Source: Lepiota brunneoincarnata (taxonomy: Eukaryota; Basidiomycota; Agaricomycetes; Agaricales; Agaricaceae). Taken from it: DNA of 64,000 nt. The DNA is taken from the NCBI GenBank assembly GCA_023014365.1, contig JAEBUN010000001.1, forward strand, positions 372,001 through 436,000. The letters run 5' to 3'. The notes below the pieces were generated by a model. It searched no databases, was not told the DNA's origin, and was given only the letters and a program-made list of their open reading frames with translations. Both the position numbers and the translations under genes were made by a program. Below are positions 53,177 to 62,442 of the stretch, one piece after another. The stretch's first letter is position 1; the number at the start of each line of letters is the position of its first letter.

Positions 53177-55046
53177 CCCTCGAAGAATGGCGCCACTACC
53201 TCCTTGGCAGCCCTCACACTGTCCATATCAGAATGGACCACCAAAACCTCACGTACTGGCGCAAACCTCAGAAAATTAACTGCCGACAAGCATGATGGGT
53301 CCAGACCCTCGCTGACTACAACTTCAAATTAGAACACATTCCAGGATCGAAGATCCCTGCACCAGACGCCCTATCAAGACGTCCAGACCACATCCCTGAT
53401 GAGGATAATGATAACGAAGACGTCACCATGCTTCCAAACAACCTCTTTGTTGCCACCGCTGACATAAAAGATCAAAACCTGATTACAGTACTCCCAGAAC
53501 ACCTCTTTATTGCCACCGTTGATATGGAACTCCAAGAAAGAATCACGGAATCACCCAAATACAACGCTAGAACCACCAAAGTGTTCAAACTCCTAAAAGA
53601 AACCCATCCTAATGCTGCCAATAAGGACTTCGGAACAGTTCCGACCTCAAATGGTCCGCTCCTCACATTCCAAGAATGTGTTATTATTCCAGAAGACCTC
53701 CAACTCAGACGCGATGTCATCGCAAGATACCACAACCACCCTACACATGGCCATCCTGGAGAACAAGAAACATACCGCCTTACCAAGAAAGAAGTATATT
53801 GGCCAGGAATGTCGACGTTCATAAAGAACTATGTCAAAGGCTGTCCAGAGTGTCAGCAACACAAGATCATATGCAGACCGGATTGCGCACCAACTCAACC
53901 GATCCCACCATCATCTTCCAAATGCCCATTTGCACAGATCTCATGGGATCTTATCACCAGTCTACCACCTAGCGCCAGCCACAATGCAATATTGTCCGTG
54001 GTGGACCACAGCCTTACAAAGGGGGTAATTTTCATCCCAACCTCAGACCGATCAAATGCCGACGACATCGGACGACTATTAATAGAAAAAGTCTTCACCA
54101 GATTTGGATTACCCGACAAAATCATATCAGATCGAGACCCCAGATTTGCAGCCAACTCCCTCTGACAACTAGCCAAATGACTAAACATCCAACAAGCATT
54201 CTCAACTGCATACCATCCCCAGACAGATGGTTCTACCGAACAATACAATCAGGAAATTGAAACCTATCTTGCCATATACTGCACCAGAAACCCTCTTGAC
54301 TGGTCAGAAACCCTCCCTATCGCCGAGTTGGCACACAACTCCAAAATACATGCCTCAAGGCAGAAATCCCCATTTGAACTAATCATGGGATACAACCCTC
54401 CGCCAATACCCACAGTAATGGAAACATCAAACTTTCCATCAGTAGACGAATGCATCAGACTCCTTGACGATGCCAGAAAAGAAGCACACGCGGCACATCA
54501 ACTCTCCGCCGATATTATGAAACAAAGAACCAGAAGAACTGTCAAACCCCTTGAAACACGTCAAAAAGTATGGCTAGAAGCCAAAAACCTCAAACTCCCC
54601 TTCATTTCCAACAAAATATCCCCAAAACGACTAGGACCCTTCCTTATCTTAGAAGTCTTATTGCCACTTACCTACAAACTAAAACTTCCAATCAAATGGA
54701 AAATACACCCAATATTCCACAGAAACCTTCTAACCCCATATACCGAAACAGAAGCATACGGATCTCATCCGACTCCACCACCACCAGACATCATCAATGA
54801 AGAAGAAGAATACAAAATAGAAGCCATTCTAAATCACCGCCGATATCGCGGAAAACTCCAATACTACGTCAAATGGAAAGGATACTCCCACATGGAGAAC
54901 AAATGGATCACCGATGAAACACTTCATACAAACGCCGAAGAATACTTACCCGAGTATAAAGAAGCTCATGGAATTCTCCAGAAAGAACAGGAACCCACCA
55001 GAACCAACCAAAGACAACTTCACTCCCACACCAAACATACTTAAAG

Positions 55047-56171
55047 ATGCCCATGAACCTCGACCTCACTCGCCCCCAAACTACTCCCCCTTTTTCAACA
55101 ACACCTTCACCAACCTCCTCATCATCCTCCGTCGTCATCATAAACAATGCAAGCGTTGAACATACTACACTTCAGACAACTCCCATTCCGGCCCCGTCTC
55201 CCTACACCCCCTCTCACACCTTCGCTGCAACATACACCTCCCTCAGGGACAAGACCCCCAACCCCAACGACACCCCAGAACCAACAGCCGCCCCAGCTGC
55301 CTCCCTTAGATACCATACAGCTGGAGTACAATCATATGGACCAGATCACCCTTCTGACGGAGATCTGCACAAGGCTGCCACTGATGGAGCCTTTATGACT
55401 AAATTGGAACACACTTCAATTTCAGAATATGACTGACAACTCTGGTATGATTATACCCATCATGTACGACAGACTAAGGCTCTCGCTACTGCGTACAATA
55501 CGCAACATGCCTGGGCAGAATCACTCAAGCGACTTCTCCGCTTAAGATCGGGCCTCATGTCTGAGGTGTTGAAGAACCTACCCAAGCGAGATGAGATACA
55601 TACCTTGCAGCCCCCCACCACAACCATCCCCACCACTACCATGATGACCACTGCCGCAATCATCACCACTGTCCCCAACAAGGGAAGAAAGCCCACCAGT
55701 ATCAGAAATCCCTTCAGACTTCTCACCCCCACCAAGGACGCCACCCACACCGTTGCCAGTAACAATGTCCCGGTTCAGAACTCCCCCAATCCCGTTCACT
55801 CATGAACCAACCCCTGAACCACCGACAGATCAGTCTGTATCCAATGCAGGCACACAGGACACTGGGCTATGGATTGCCCCCAATTTGCTTGCCTCGGATG
55901 CAAGCAATATGCCCCAGGGCATTACTCATACGACTGCATCAAGTATAGATGCCCCCATTGCGCTGTCTTCCAACCGCGCCATAAACGGACCAAATGCCCA
56001 AGTCGAAAGACTTGACATGCTCCCTACTCCAGAAATCCGACAACCCGTCCCTCGACCACTCCCACAACTCATCATAGATACATCGACCTCACCCACGACG
56101 ACTACTACGAGGAATGCTACGACAACGTGGCTGAATCAAATATTACAGGAGAACCCTGCGGTTCCTTCTGA
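55047..56171 (+). pseudogene. Gypsy-2 accessory ORF3 with tandem zinc knuckles, downstream of pol
   Basis: Three bases after the pol stop a new frame begins (MPMNLDLTRPQTTPP). It stays in one register to 56171, broken only by stops, mostly TGA: 55434, 55803, 55815 and 56026. It has a Pro/Ser/Thr-rich start, a helical segment (LWYDYTHHVRQTKALATAYN, SLKRLLRLRSGLMSEVLKNL), a second Pro/Thr-rich linker, then clustered Cys/His: CIQCRHTGHWAMDC (C-x2-C-x4-H-x4-C), CLGCKQYAPGHYSYDC and CPHCAVFQPRHKRTKC (55836-56015), and an acidic tail YIDLTHDDYYEECYDN. A nucleic-acid-binding accessory protein is the natural reading. An overlapping frame (55753-56415) is probably a shadow opened by loss of stops. Confidence 0.65.
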
Positions 56172-56452
56172 AGAAAACCCAACCACCCCATCAGAAGAAA
56201 GAATAGAGAGTCCCCATTTCAGATGCCTACTATACGACATCTTCTACCCAGGACAACCCCCGTCCCCAGAAACCGCCACTATACTCGATCTCCACAGAAC
56301 TCCCACTCCCACCTTCCCTCCAGTCATTCCCCCTAGACCAGACTCCACCGACCAAGCTCAGATCGAATATTACAAACCAAACTACTTAGCCGAATACCCG
56401 GAAGAAGGAAATTAACAAGTTGTATGGAAAACAACTCTAGAAACGGACTTAA

Positions 56453-56835
56453 TGTTATCAGAATTCCATCAGAAGGACAGTTATTTTTAGCTACATTTCC
56501 CATGTCACTATGAAACTATCAGTAGTGTACATCAGAAGGACAATTCTTACCATATGCCTCATGTCTCTTATCTCTGACTCATAGTTACCTTGGTCCGGAC
56601 TATTATAGTAGGAGTATAGCCACACTTAGAAGTATATAAGGATACAGTACAATACCTTGTATCCTTATCTTAGTGTTATAAAGTTCTTGCCTCCTATACC
56701 TCTTTGCCATAACCGGCTGGACTTATAGTGCTCCATCGTCTCCAAGTCACGCCTAGTAGGACAGGACCAAGTCTGTATAGACATCGTGTGTTGAATGCCA
56801 TGCTACTCAAGAGCGAACCCCTAACCTGGGTAACA
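56453..56835 (+). repeat. Gypsy-2 3' LTR (383 bp)
   Basis: Nearly identical to the 5' LTR, followed by the duplicated ACCAG. The bases just before it (56425-56452) are not a strong polypurine tract. Confidence 0.95.
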
Positions 56836-57075
56836 ACCAGGACCTTAGAACACAGTTTACATGCACTTTATAATTTAAACTCAACCAGTATACAGCAACT
56901 GAAAACATAGCAACAAGGCAGGATTCACAGAATAAGCTAAGCTCAAGTTCAAAAAGTTTAGTTATGACTCTGAGGGCAGGATTACAATGCCACAACCCAC
57001 TTCCTGCAGGGAGGAAAACATAATAAAAAGTGCAAAATCCTCAATCTCAATCCCCAACATCACACCCTACACATC

Positions 57076-57705
57076 ATGTTATGCCCTCACAAAATGAACT
57101 CCTGCACCACCTCAAAGAGCAAGCTGGCCAGTGCCAGGACAGCCGGAGGACAAACTGGCACCCCTATCCCAGGTCCTTTGCACCCAACCTACCAGCCACC
57201 TCCCACTCTGGGCCCCTCGCACCAAACCTATCACCAACCTGCCACCCCGGGCCCCTCCCACCCAACACTCCAACCACCCATCACTGCCACTGCCACTCAC
57301 AGCCCATCAAAGCACCTGGCACCCAAGCACAACAACAACAATAATGATAGCACCAGGGCTCAAATGGAGGAGCAGGTAATGGTGAGGCAGGAGAAACGAT
57401 TGAAGAGGAGAGTGGATGAACATGCTGCAAGCATAAGGATGGAAGGATTGGAGAGGGAGAGAGAGCAGGGGCAGGCAGGGCCCACCATTGAACAAAGAAG
57501 GGTGGATGATCAGTCTGCATGGATGAAGTTGGAGGAGTCGGAGGGGTTGGTATGGGGGCAGGGGCAAACAGGGCCCTTCATTGAACAAAGGAGAGCAAAT
57601 GAACTGTCTGCAAGGATGAGGTTGGAGCAGTCAGGGTGGGAGCAGGGGTGGCAGCTGGGAGAACAATGGCCACATAAAATAGGGGAACATAACCCCTGTG
57701 TGTGA
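57076..57705 (+). CDS. Unrecognised Pro-rich and coiled-coil ORF, 209 aa
   Basis: Open frame from ATG 57076. Residues 25-85 are Pro/Thr/His-rich with repeats of the form GPSHxTYQPP; residues 95-200 are charged and helical with two or three imperfect 30-residue repeats (QGQAGPTIEQRRVDDQSAWM, QGQTGPFIEQRRANELSARM). No known domain was recognised. The region 56836-57075 before it and the 375 bp after it have no gene. Together with the frame at 58081 it could be exons of one coiled-coil protein or part of an uncharacterised mobile element. The DNA is CpG-poor, so it may be a relic; that the frame is open at all could be chance in repetitive sequence. Confidence 0.3.
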   Translation: MLCPHKMNSCTTSKSKLASARTAGGQTGTPIPGPLHPTYQPPPTLGPSHQTYHQPATPGPSHPTLQPPITATATHSPSKHLAPKHNNNNNDSTRAQMEEQVMVRQEKRLKRRVDEHAASIRMEGLEREREQGQAGPTIEQRRVDDQSAWMKLEESEGLVWGQGQTGPFIEQRRANELSARMRLEQSGWEQGWQLGEQWPHKIGEHNPCV

Positions 57706-58080
57706 TGCCTCACCAAGCAGTTGGCATGTCAAGAGTCCTCAGGTGAGTAGTACTAATATTACACTTTTGATTGAACTATTTTGCTAATAAGCTGCTATAG
57801 CTCCCACTATCACAAGGTGTGCCCCTTGTGTGAAGGCAAAGGCCAGGTGTGAAGCTGCTGGCTTGCCAATGGGGGGCACAGAGGCCCTGCCACAACTCTT
57901 TCAGCAGCCATTGATAGAGGCCACCCAGGTGGCAGAACCAAGGCCAGAAACAGCAACCAGGATTTCTGGCGCAATGCAAGACAATGTAAGTTTTGAGATG
58001 TGATGATTATCATAGCAGCTAACAAGAGATATGCATAGGTTTGAGATCACGATCACAGGTCATTTAATCCCTGTCGCATT
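57706..58080. other. Spacer between two coiled-coil ORFs
   Basis: 375 bp. The bases after 57735 (gtgagtagtac) look like an intron donor, and a coding-like plus-strand frame appears around 57830-57985 (EGKGQVXSCW-type), so an unresolved exon may lie here. Nothing certain. Confidence 0.3.
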
Positions 58081-58536
58081 GTGTACTTCACCACCCTGGT
58101 GCAAACACCAATGCAGGCTATCCAGGAGAACAGCAAGAGGATAGTCAACCTGACTGAAGAACTAGTCAGGTTGCGTATGGCCCTGGAGATGCAGACCAGG
58201 AGCAACTACAGGCTTGCGGAGTCGTTTGCACCAGGACAGGTAAAGAAGTGGCAGGAGGAGGACAGGAAGAGATGGATAGAAATGTTGGAGAAAGCAGAGG
58301 ACAGAAGGATAGCCTCTGAAAAGCAGGCAAGAAGAGGGGTTGCGATGCTAGATCTGGGATTCACAGACAATGAGGATGTGGAGGACAAGGAGGACAAGGA
58401 GGAGGACAAGGAGGGTGAGGAGGAGACAAGGAGGAGGACAAGGAGGAGGAGAAAGAGGAGGAGGAGGAGGAGGAGGAGGAGGATGATGATGACAATGACG
58501 ATGGGAAGCCAGACAAGTAGAATATGTACAAACTAA
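58081..58536 (+). CDS. Unrecognised coiled-coil ORF with acidic/basic repeat tail, 151 codons
   Basis: Open frame without a convincing ATG at its start (first codon GTG). It encodes a helical, charged region (IQENSKRIVNLTEELVRLRM, WQEEDRKRWIEMLEKAEDRR), an acidic run of DKEDKEEDKEGEE type and then a run of Arg from a GAGGAG/GAGGAC simple repeat (58375-58495). The repeat shifts easily, so the C-terminus is doubtful. No family recognised; probably exonic with the preceding frame if real. Confidence 0.3.
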   Translation: MYFTTLVQTPMQAIQENSKRIVNLTEELVRLRMALEMQTRSNYRLAESFAPGQVKKWQEEDRKRWIEMLEKAEDRRIASEKQARRGVAMLDLGFTDNEDVEDKEDKEEDKEGEEETRRRTRRRRKRRRRRRRRRMMMTMTMGSQTSRICTN

Positions 58537-58576
58537 TGTTAAATAATCATATTCTTGAGTCTTGTTCCATTTGAAA

Positions 58577-59370
58577 TCCATGTGTGAAGTCATGCAGTGG
58601 GTTAAATGGCTGAACAACAGCTGAAATAGTCAAGAAAGATAAGTGGTGGCTCAGCTTAGTGAACGGCAGCTAGAACAGCCAAGAAATCCAAGCCATCCAG
58701 CCACCTGACCAACTGAACAGCAGCTGAATAGTCACAAAAGATCAGCGGTGGCTCAACTGGGTGAATGGTGGCTGGAGCACTCAAGGGATTCAAGTTATTA
58801 GACTAGTAGGATATATCCATACATGTGTGAAGTCATCTAGCTACTTGACTGACTGAATGACAGCTGAATAGTCAAGAAAGGTCAGTGGTGGCTCAACTGG
58901 GTGAACAGCAGCTGGAACACTCAAAAGATTCAAGTCATTGGACTAGTAGAATATATCTATATGTGCATGTCTGAAGTCATCTAGCTAGAATAGTCAAGAA
59001 AGGTCTGCGACAGCTCAACCAGGTGAATGGTGGCTGGAACACTCAAGAGATTCAAGTCATTGGACTAGTAGAATATAGATAATCTATACGTGCATGTGAA
59101 GTCATCCGGCTGCTTGACTGAAGATGAATAGTCAAGACTTGAGTGCTCCAGCTGCTGTTCACCTGGTTGAGCCACTGCTGACCTTTCTTGACTATTCAGC
59201 TGTTGTTCAGTCAGTCAAGTAGCTAGATGACTTCACACACATATGGATATATCCTACTAGTCTAATGACTTGAATCCCTTGAGTGCTCCAGCCACTGTTT
59301 ACCCAGTTGAGCTGCTGCTGTCAAGCCAGTCAAGTAGCTGGACAATTTCACACATGCATGTATAGGTATA
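58577..59370. repeat. Minisatellite with opposed halves (foldback array)
   Basis: A unit of roughly 125-150 bp with landmarks 'gaagtcatctagct', 'gctgaatagtcaagaaagg', 'ggtggctcaactgggtgaa', 'actcaagagattcaagtcat' and 'gactagtagaatatat' is repeated about four times in direct orientation (starts near 58580, 58829, 58970, 59095). From about 59135 it is repeated at least twice in inverted orientation (inverted landmarks at 59155-59240 and 59280-59350). The array can therefore fold on itself. No gene inside. Confidence 0.8.
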
Positions 59371-59379
59371 TTCTAAGTC

Positions 59380-60890
59380 TTAATCATCTACAAGCATTCC
59401 ATCTACCTCCTCCAACTCCATTTTCTCAACAAAGTCTGACTGCTTTGACCAGCCAGGAATTTCCACACCTAACTTCTTGTATATCGCCTCTTTCATGTAG
59501 AAGGCATATACCACCCTGTCCCCATGTTCCCAACACCCAACCCCATGTTTTAGCAAACATCTGCATAGGAAAACACCAGTACCAGAGGGGTATGAAAGCA
59601 TTATCTTTAACTCCGGTAGTGACAAATGAGTGTCATTACCATGGGTCCCAAGGCTTACTAGGAGGTCATAACATGTCTGGTGTGCTCCCCTATCCTTATG
59701 GCTTTCAGTGATTCTGTTAAGGATTACTGTTATCCCTGAGAAGCAGGAATGCCACTCATTGGCATACTCCTTTGTTTCAGGTAACACGCGCAGTTTTGAC
59801 AAGGATGCTTGACCTGATTCATAGAGAGTGGGGTGTGTGAGCACAAGTGCCTTGTTGAGAAGCTCAGTTGAAGGCCGAATCATCTTGAGCCACTCCTTGC
59901 TACTGGTGTTTTTTTTAATGTACTAGAGGTTACCAGTCTCGCCTTGGAACTATTCTGGTAATAAGCATAGAGCATGAGTTGGGTGTGTAGTATCAGTAAT
60001 GAGAGGATACACACTGCATGTCCAGCAGGAATCCAACCCAGTGAGAAGTTCAGGACACCTCTAGTCATCTTCTGACCTGGGACTTGGAGAAATGATGCAG
60101 GGTCATTTCTCCAAGTCTGAGCCTGGCCCGAACACCACTTGAGTTGAGGTTGAATAAATTCTGTTGCCCTGAGGAGATTATCCTGTTTCAATACTATAAG
60201 CTACACTTCATAATAGTTGTACAATGAATGTTATACCTGATGATTCTGGGGCAAGAGGTTGGGTAAATACCATACCAATATATTTCCTTGGTTATCGACA
60301 ATAGTTGTGGGCTTGGTGAAATGCTTGGGACCAGGTTTGGATTTTGACATGATCTTTTTCGATGGCTCCAGGTTTGTTACATCACAGTCAATAACATCTG
60401 GGCAATGACTTGAATAAAAATAAAGAAGCAAAGGTGCAGGAGACCAACTCATGAGAACAGAGACTAGCAGCAGTGAGAATTCACGTGATATGCCTTTCCT
60501 CTGCTTCATTCTCTTTCTTCAAGACTTGTCTGTTCTCACTCATGATTTCTCCAAGGATTGGGCTTTTTAATATCTGTTAGTTGACTTAAATTTGACCCAG
60601 GAGGCTCAGACTAATGTGTTGTGAGTTAACCCAAGCTTTTTCTGTGCATGGAATTTTGCTCTCATGTATGCTACTAGTCCCTCATTTTTGTGGTACTGTT
60701 TTTTCTTATCCCTCCCCCATTCCCGGATTTTCTTCACTAACTTGCTAGTGGAAGGTTGGATAGGAGCCATAAAGTACACATTTATGACTGTGAGCTGATC
60801 CAAAATGGATCCCAACAAACAAACAAACCTATAAAGTAAGTACCTGCTCATGAAACGATTTTCCCAGCCCCTTGAACTCCACATCACCAA
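59380..60890 (-). pseudogene. JBP1/TET-like 2-oxoglutarate Fe(II) dioxygenase gene, multi-exon, 5' side disrupted
   Basis: Exons on the minus strand: 60830-60606 (APIQPSTSKLVKKIREWGRD, KFHAQKKLGLTHNTL), 60509-60231 (DVTNLEPSKK, KPTTIVDNQGNILVWYLPNL), about 60200-60040 (IQPQLKWCSGQAQTWRNDPA, RGVLNFSLGWIPAGHA) and 59883-59380. The last has the oxygenase signature: an HxD pair in NRITESHKDRG, a PSGTG turn, a distal His in LLKHGV and an Arg ten residues later in GDRVVYAFYMK, the Fe(II)- and 2-oxoglutarate-binding set. I recognise the overall pattern as the JBP1/TET-like family expanded in Agaricomycetes, members of which oxidise 5-methylcytosine. Exon joins near 59900 are unresolved (A8 run), and a solo LTR sits just upstream at 60940. 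Function as a methylcytosine oxygenase is inferred. Confidence 0.6.
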
Positions 60891-60939
60891 CGTCCTGTGT
60901 CATGGAAGCTGAAACTGCTGTGCATGCCAGCGGTGGAGG

Positions 60940-61590
60940 TGTTAGAGCCGGTGCAGGTCGGGACCGAAGCGGAGGGTCGGGGTGGTATCCTTGGTATAAG
61001 GTAACCGGGGGACAGGGCGAAGTCAGTACGTAGACTTCGGGACCGAGGCGGAGTACGTCGGGCGGGGGGTTGGACTTGCGGCCTCAGCTTATGTGCTGTG
61101 CCCTCCTACTGTCCTAGTCCGTATTTCAGGAAGTCGGAGCCGAAGCGGAGCGAGGCAGAAGAGGGGAGAGGATATGGAACAGGGAGCTGGCCCGCTGCTC
61201 GATTCGATTATCAGACTGAGGAGTACAAGCCAAGTACCTACGGTATATATACTACTGGCCTTACGAACTATGACTCGTACTGACTACGTGCGGAGTGAAG
61301 CGGAGACCCATATGGTTACAAACGGATTACAAACGAAATGGAGACCGGTACGGGTATGGAGACTGGTAACGTATCTTGACTACGGACGGAAAATGGAGAC
61401 GGGGAAATAGAGACAGCGAGGTTCAGGTGACCACGGCACGTGTGGAGGTGGTCGCGTGATCGGGGCAGTGGGTTGCGGTCGGAGTGAGTCGGGGCCGAGT
61501 CGGAGGGCAGAGGGTTGTTGTGTGGAACACACGTGGAGTCGAGAAGCCGAAGTTTAAGTGATTAGACTTATAGTTGGCATGGATATGACA
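60940..61590 (+). mobile_element. Solo LTR Y, copy 2 (651 bp)
   Basis: TGTTAGAGCC...GGATATGACA flanked by GGAGG (60935-60939, 61591-61595). Closely similar to 52516-53176 but retaining more CpG. It lies upstream of the TET-like gene, between sequences on its two sides that may both be 5' exons of that gene. Confidence 0.95.
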
Positions 61591-62442
61591 GGAGGTGACC
61601 ATGTGCAACACAGTGTCAGGTGAGATCAAGATGGCTCCCTCCCCACTTTTGTGGGTGAGGTATTCTGTGCTCCTCAAACATTGCCATCCTGTCCAGCAAT
61701 GTAGGGTGTGCATTTGAGCAGAAGCCCCCACCTCTCTACACATTGAAGAGTGCTGTAGAGTATCTCCTCTCTGGAGGAGAGTCTGTGGTGGGCGTGCACT
61801 GCATAATAAGCCACTTGTGGCTTGGTATACTTTATTCTTCTTCCCCCTTGGCCTCTATCATCCCCAGTGGCTACCTCCCCAGTCTACACCCCCAGTCCCT
61901 CACCCCTCTACTGATTTATCCTACCTCTGAAAACATGTCCATATGGCTGCCACCGCCATCCGGCTGCTCCCCCTACCTTACCCCACCTGCAGCTAAGTCT
62001 ACACCCCCTGTCCCTCACCCCTCTACTGACTTATCCTACCTCCGAAAACATGTAGAGATGGCCGCTGCCGCCGCCATCTGGCCATTCCCCCTGCCTTACC
62101 CTGCCTGCAGTATACACATTATAGATACAATGTTGTATTAGTATTTACTGTTCTTCATTTAGTCCTATCTGTGGTCTAGTCAGGAGGATCCCCTGAATAA
62201 ACCACAGATAAGACATTTGTAGTATACCTGTTTTTGAGACTGCTAGATAGATAGTTAGAACACTTGTGACTTGTAAAATAAAGATAACTATGTTTTTGTG
62301 TTCATTAATTTTGCGATGGACAGGCACCTATTTAGATGCCAGTAAGACGAACTTCAACTTTTTTAAGTTCCCTAGTGTGTCACCCAACCCCATCTTCCAA
62401 GTTCTACCCCCAACCTCCCTCAACACACTTTCTATTACCACC
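61591..62442. other. Region between the TET-like gene and the PHD-like gene
   Basis: The first 160 bp on the minus strand may be a further 5' exon of the TET-like gene (SVERWGLLLKCTPYI-like sequence near 61745-61700). The remainder should hold divergent promoters; a 115-bp tandem duplication lies at 61881-62110. From 62290 a frame runs into the next gene. No TATA box assigned. Confidence 0.4.
61881..62110 (+). repeat. 115-bp tandem duplication
   Basis: 'agtctacacccccagtccct' at 61881 recurs at 61996 ('agtctacaccccctgtccct'), and the similarity continues through 'ctcacccctctactga', 'ttatcctacct' and 'gaaaacatgt' to a final 'cctgcag'. Two copies, about 85 percent alike by eye. Confidence 0.85.

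Larger units (their letters stand above)
50533..55044 (+). pseudogene. pol: Gypsy-2 pol: protease, RT, RNase H, integrase, chromodomain
   Basis: Protease ALIDSGAQGNFIS (50737); RT with RPCQDYHYLN, YFTKLDVRLGYNNV and IIYMDDILIYG (51910-51940); RNase H FEIEANASKFASGAV (the first catalytic Asp replaced by Asn), split at IIRAL by a solo LTR (52516-53176) and continuing [12 protein letters not shown]...DALSRRPD; integrase with H-x-H...CPECQQHKI, core WDLITSLPP, SVVDHS, SDRDPRF and AYHPQTDGSTEQYNQE; C-terminal chromodomain IEAILNHRRYRGKLQYYVKWKGYSHMENKWI written in parts, YYVKWKGY being diagnostic (54865). TGA codons at 51364 and 53293, TAA after DGTDN (50855) and two stops near 54163-54180 disable it. 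A chromodomain directs integration to marked chromatin. Confidence 0.9.
47564..56835 (+). mobile_element. Gypsy-2: complete Ty3/gypsy chromovirus (9272 bp) with ACCAG target duplication
   Basis: Two 383-bp LTRs (47564-47946, 56453-56835) flank primer-binding site, gag, pol with chromodomain and an extra ORF. Target duplication ACCAG at 47559-47563 and 56836-56840. Two foreign solo LTRs sit inside (48558-48976 and 52516-53176), each with its own 5-bp duplication; without them the element is about 8.2 kb. LTRs are almost identical, so insertion is fairly recent, but coding regions hold many TGA codons. Confidence 0.97.

Noticed and set aside
55753..56415. 220-codon ORF downstream of Gypsy-2 pol
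   Set aside because: It overlaps the zinc-knuckle register of ORF3 in another frame and reads through the Cys codons as low-complexity sequence; judged a shadow.
58375..58500. Arg-rich protein tail
   Set aside because: It is the translation of a GAG/GAC simple repeat and changes completely with frame; no weight was given to it.
58577..59370. CRISPR-like array
   Set aside because: Units are long, contiguous and partly inverted, without constant short repeats and unique spacers; the window is eukaryotic.
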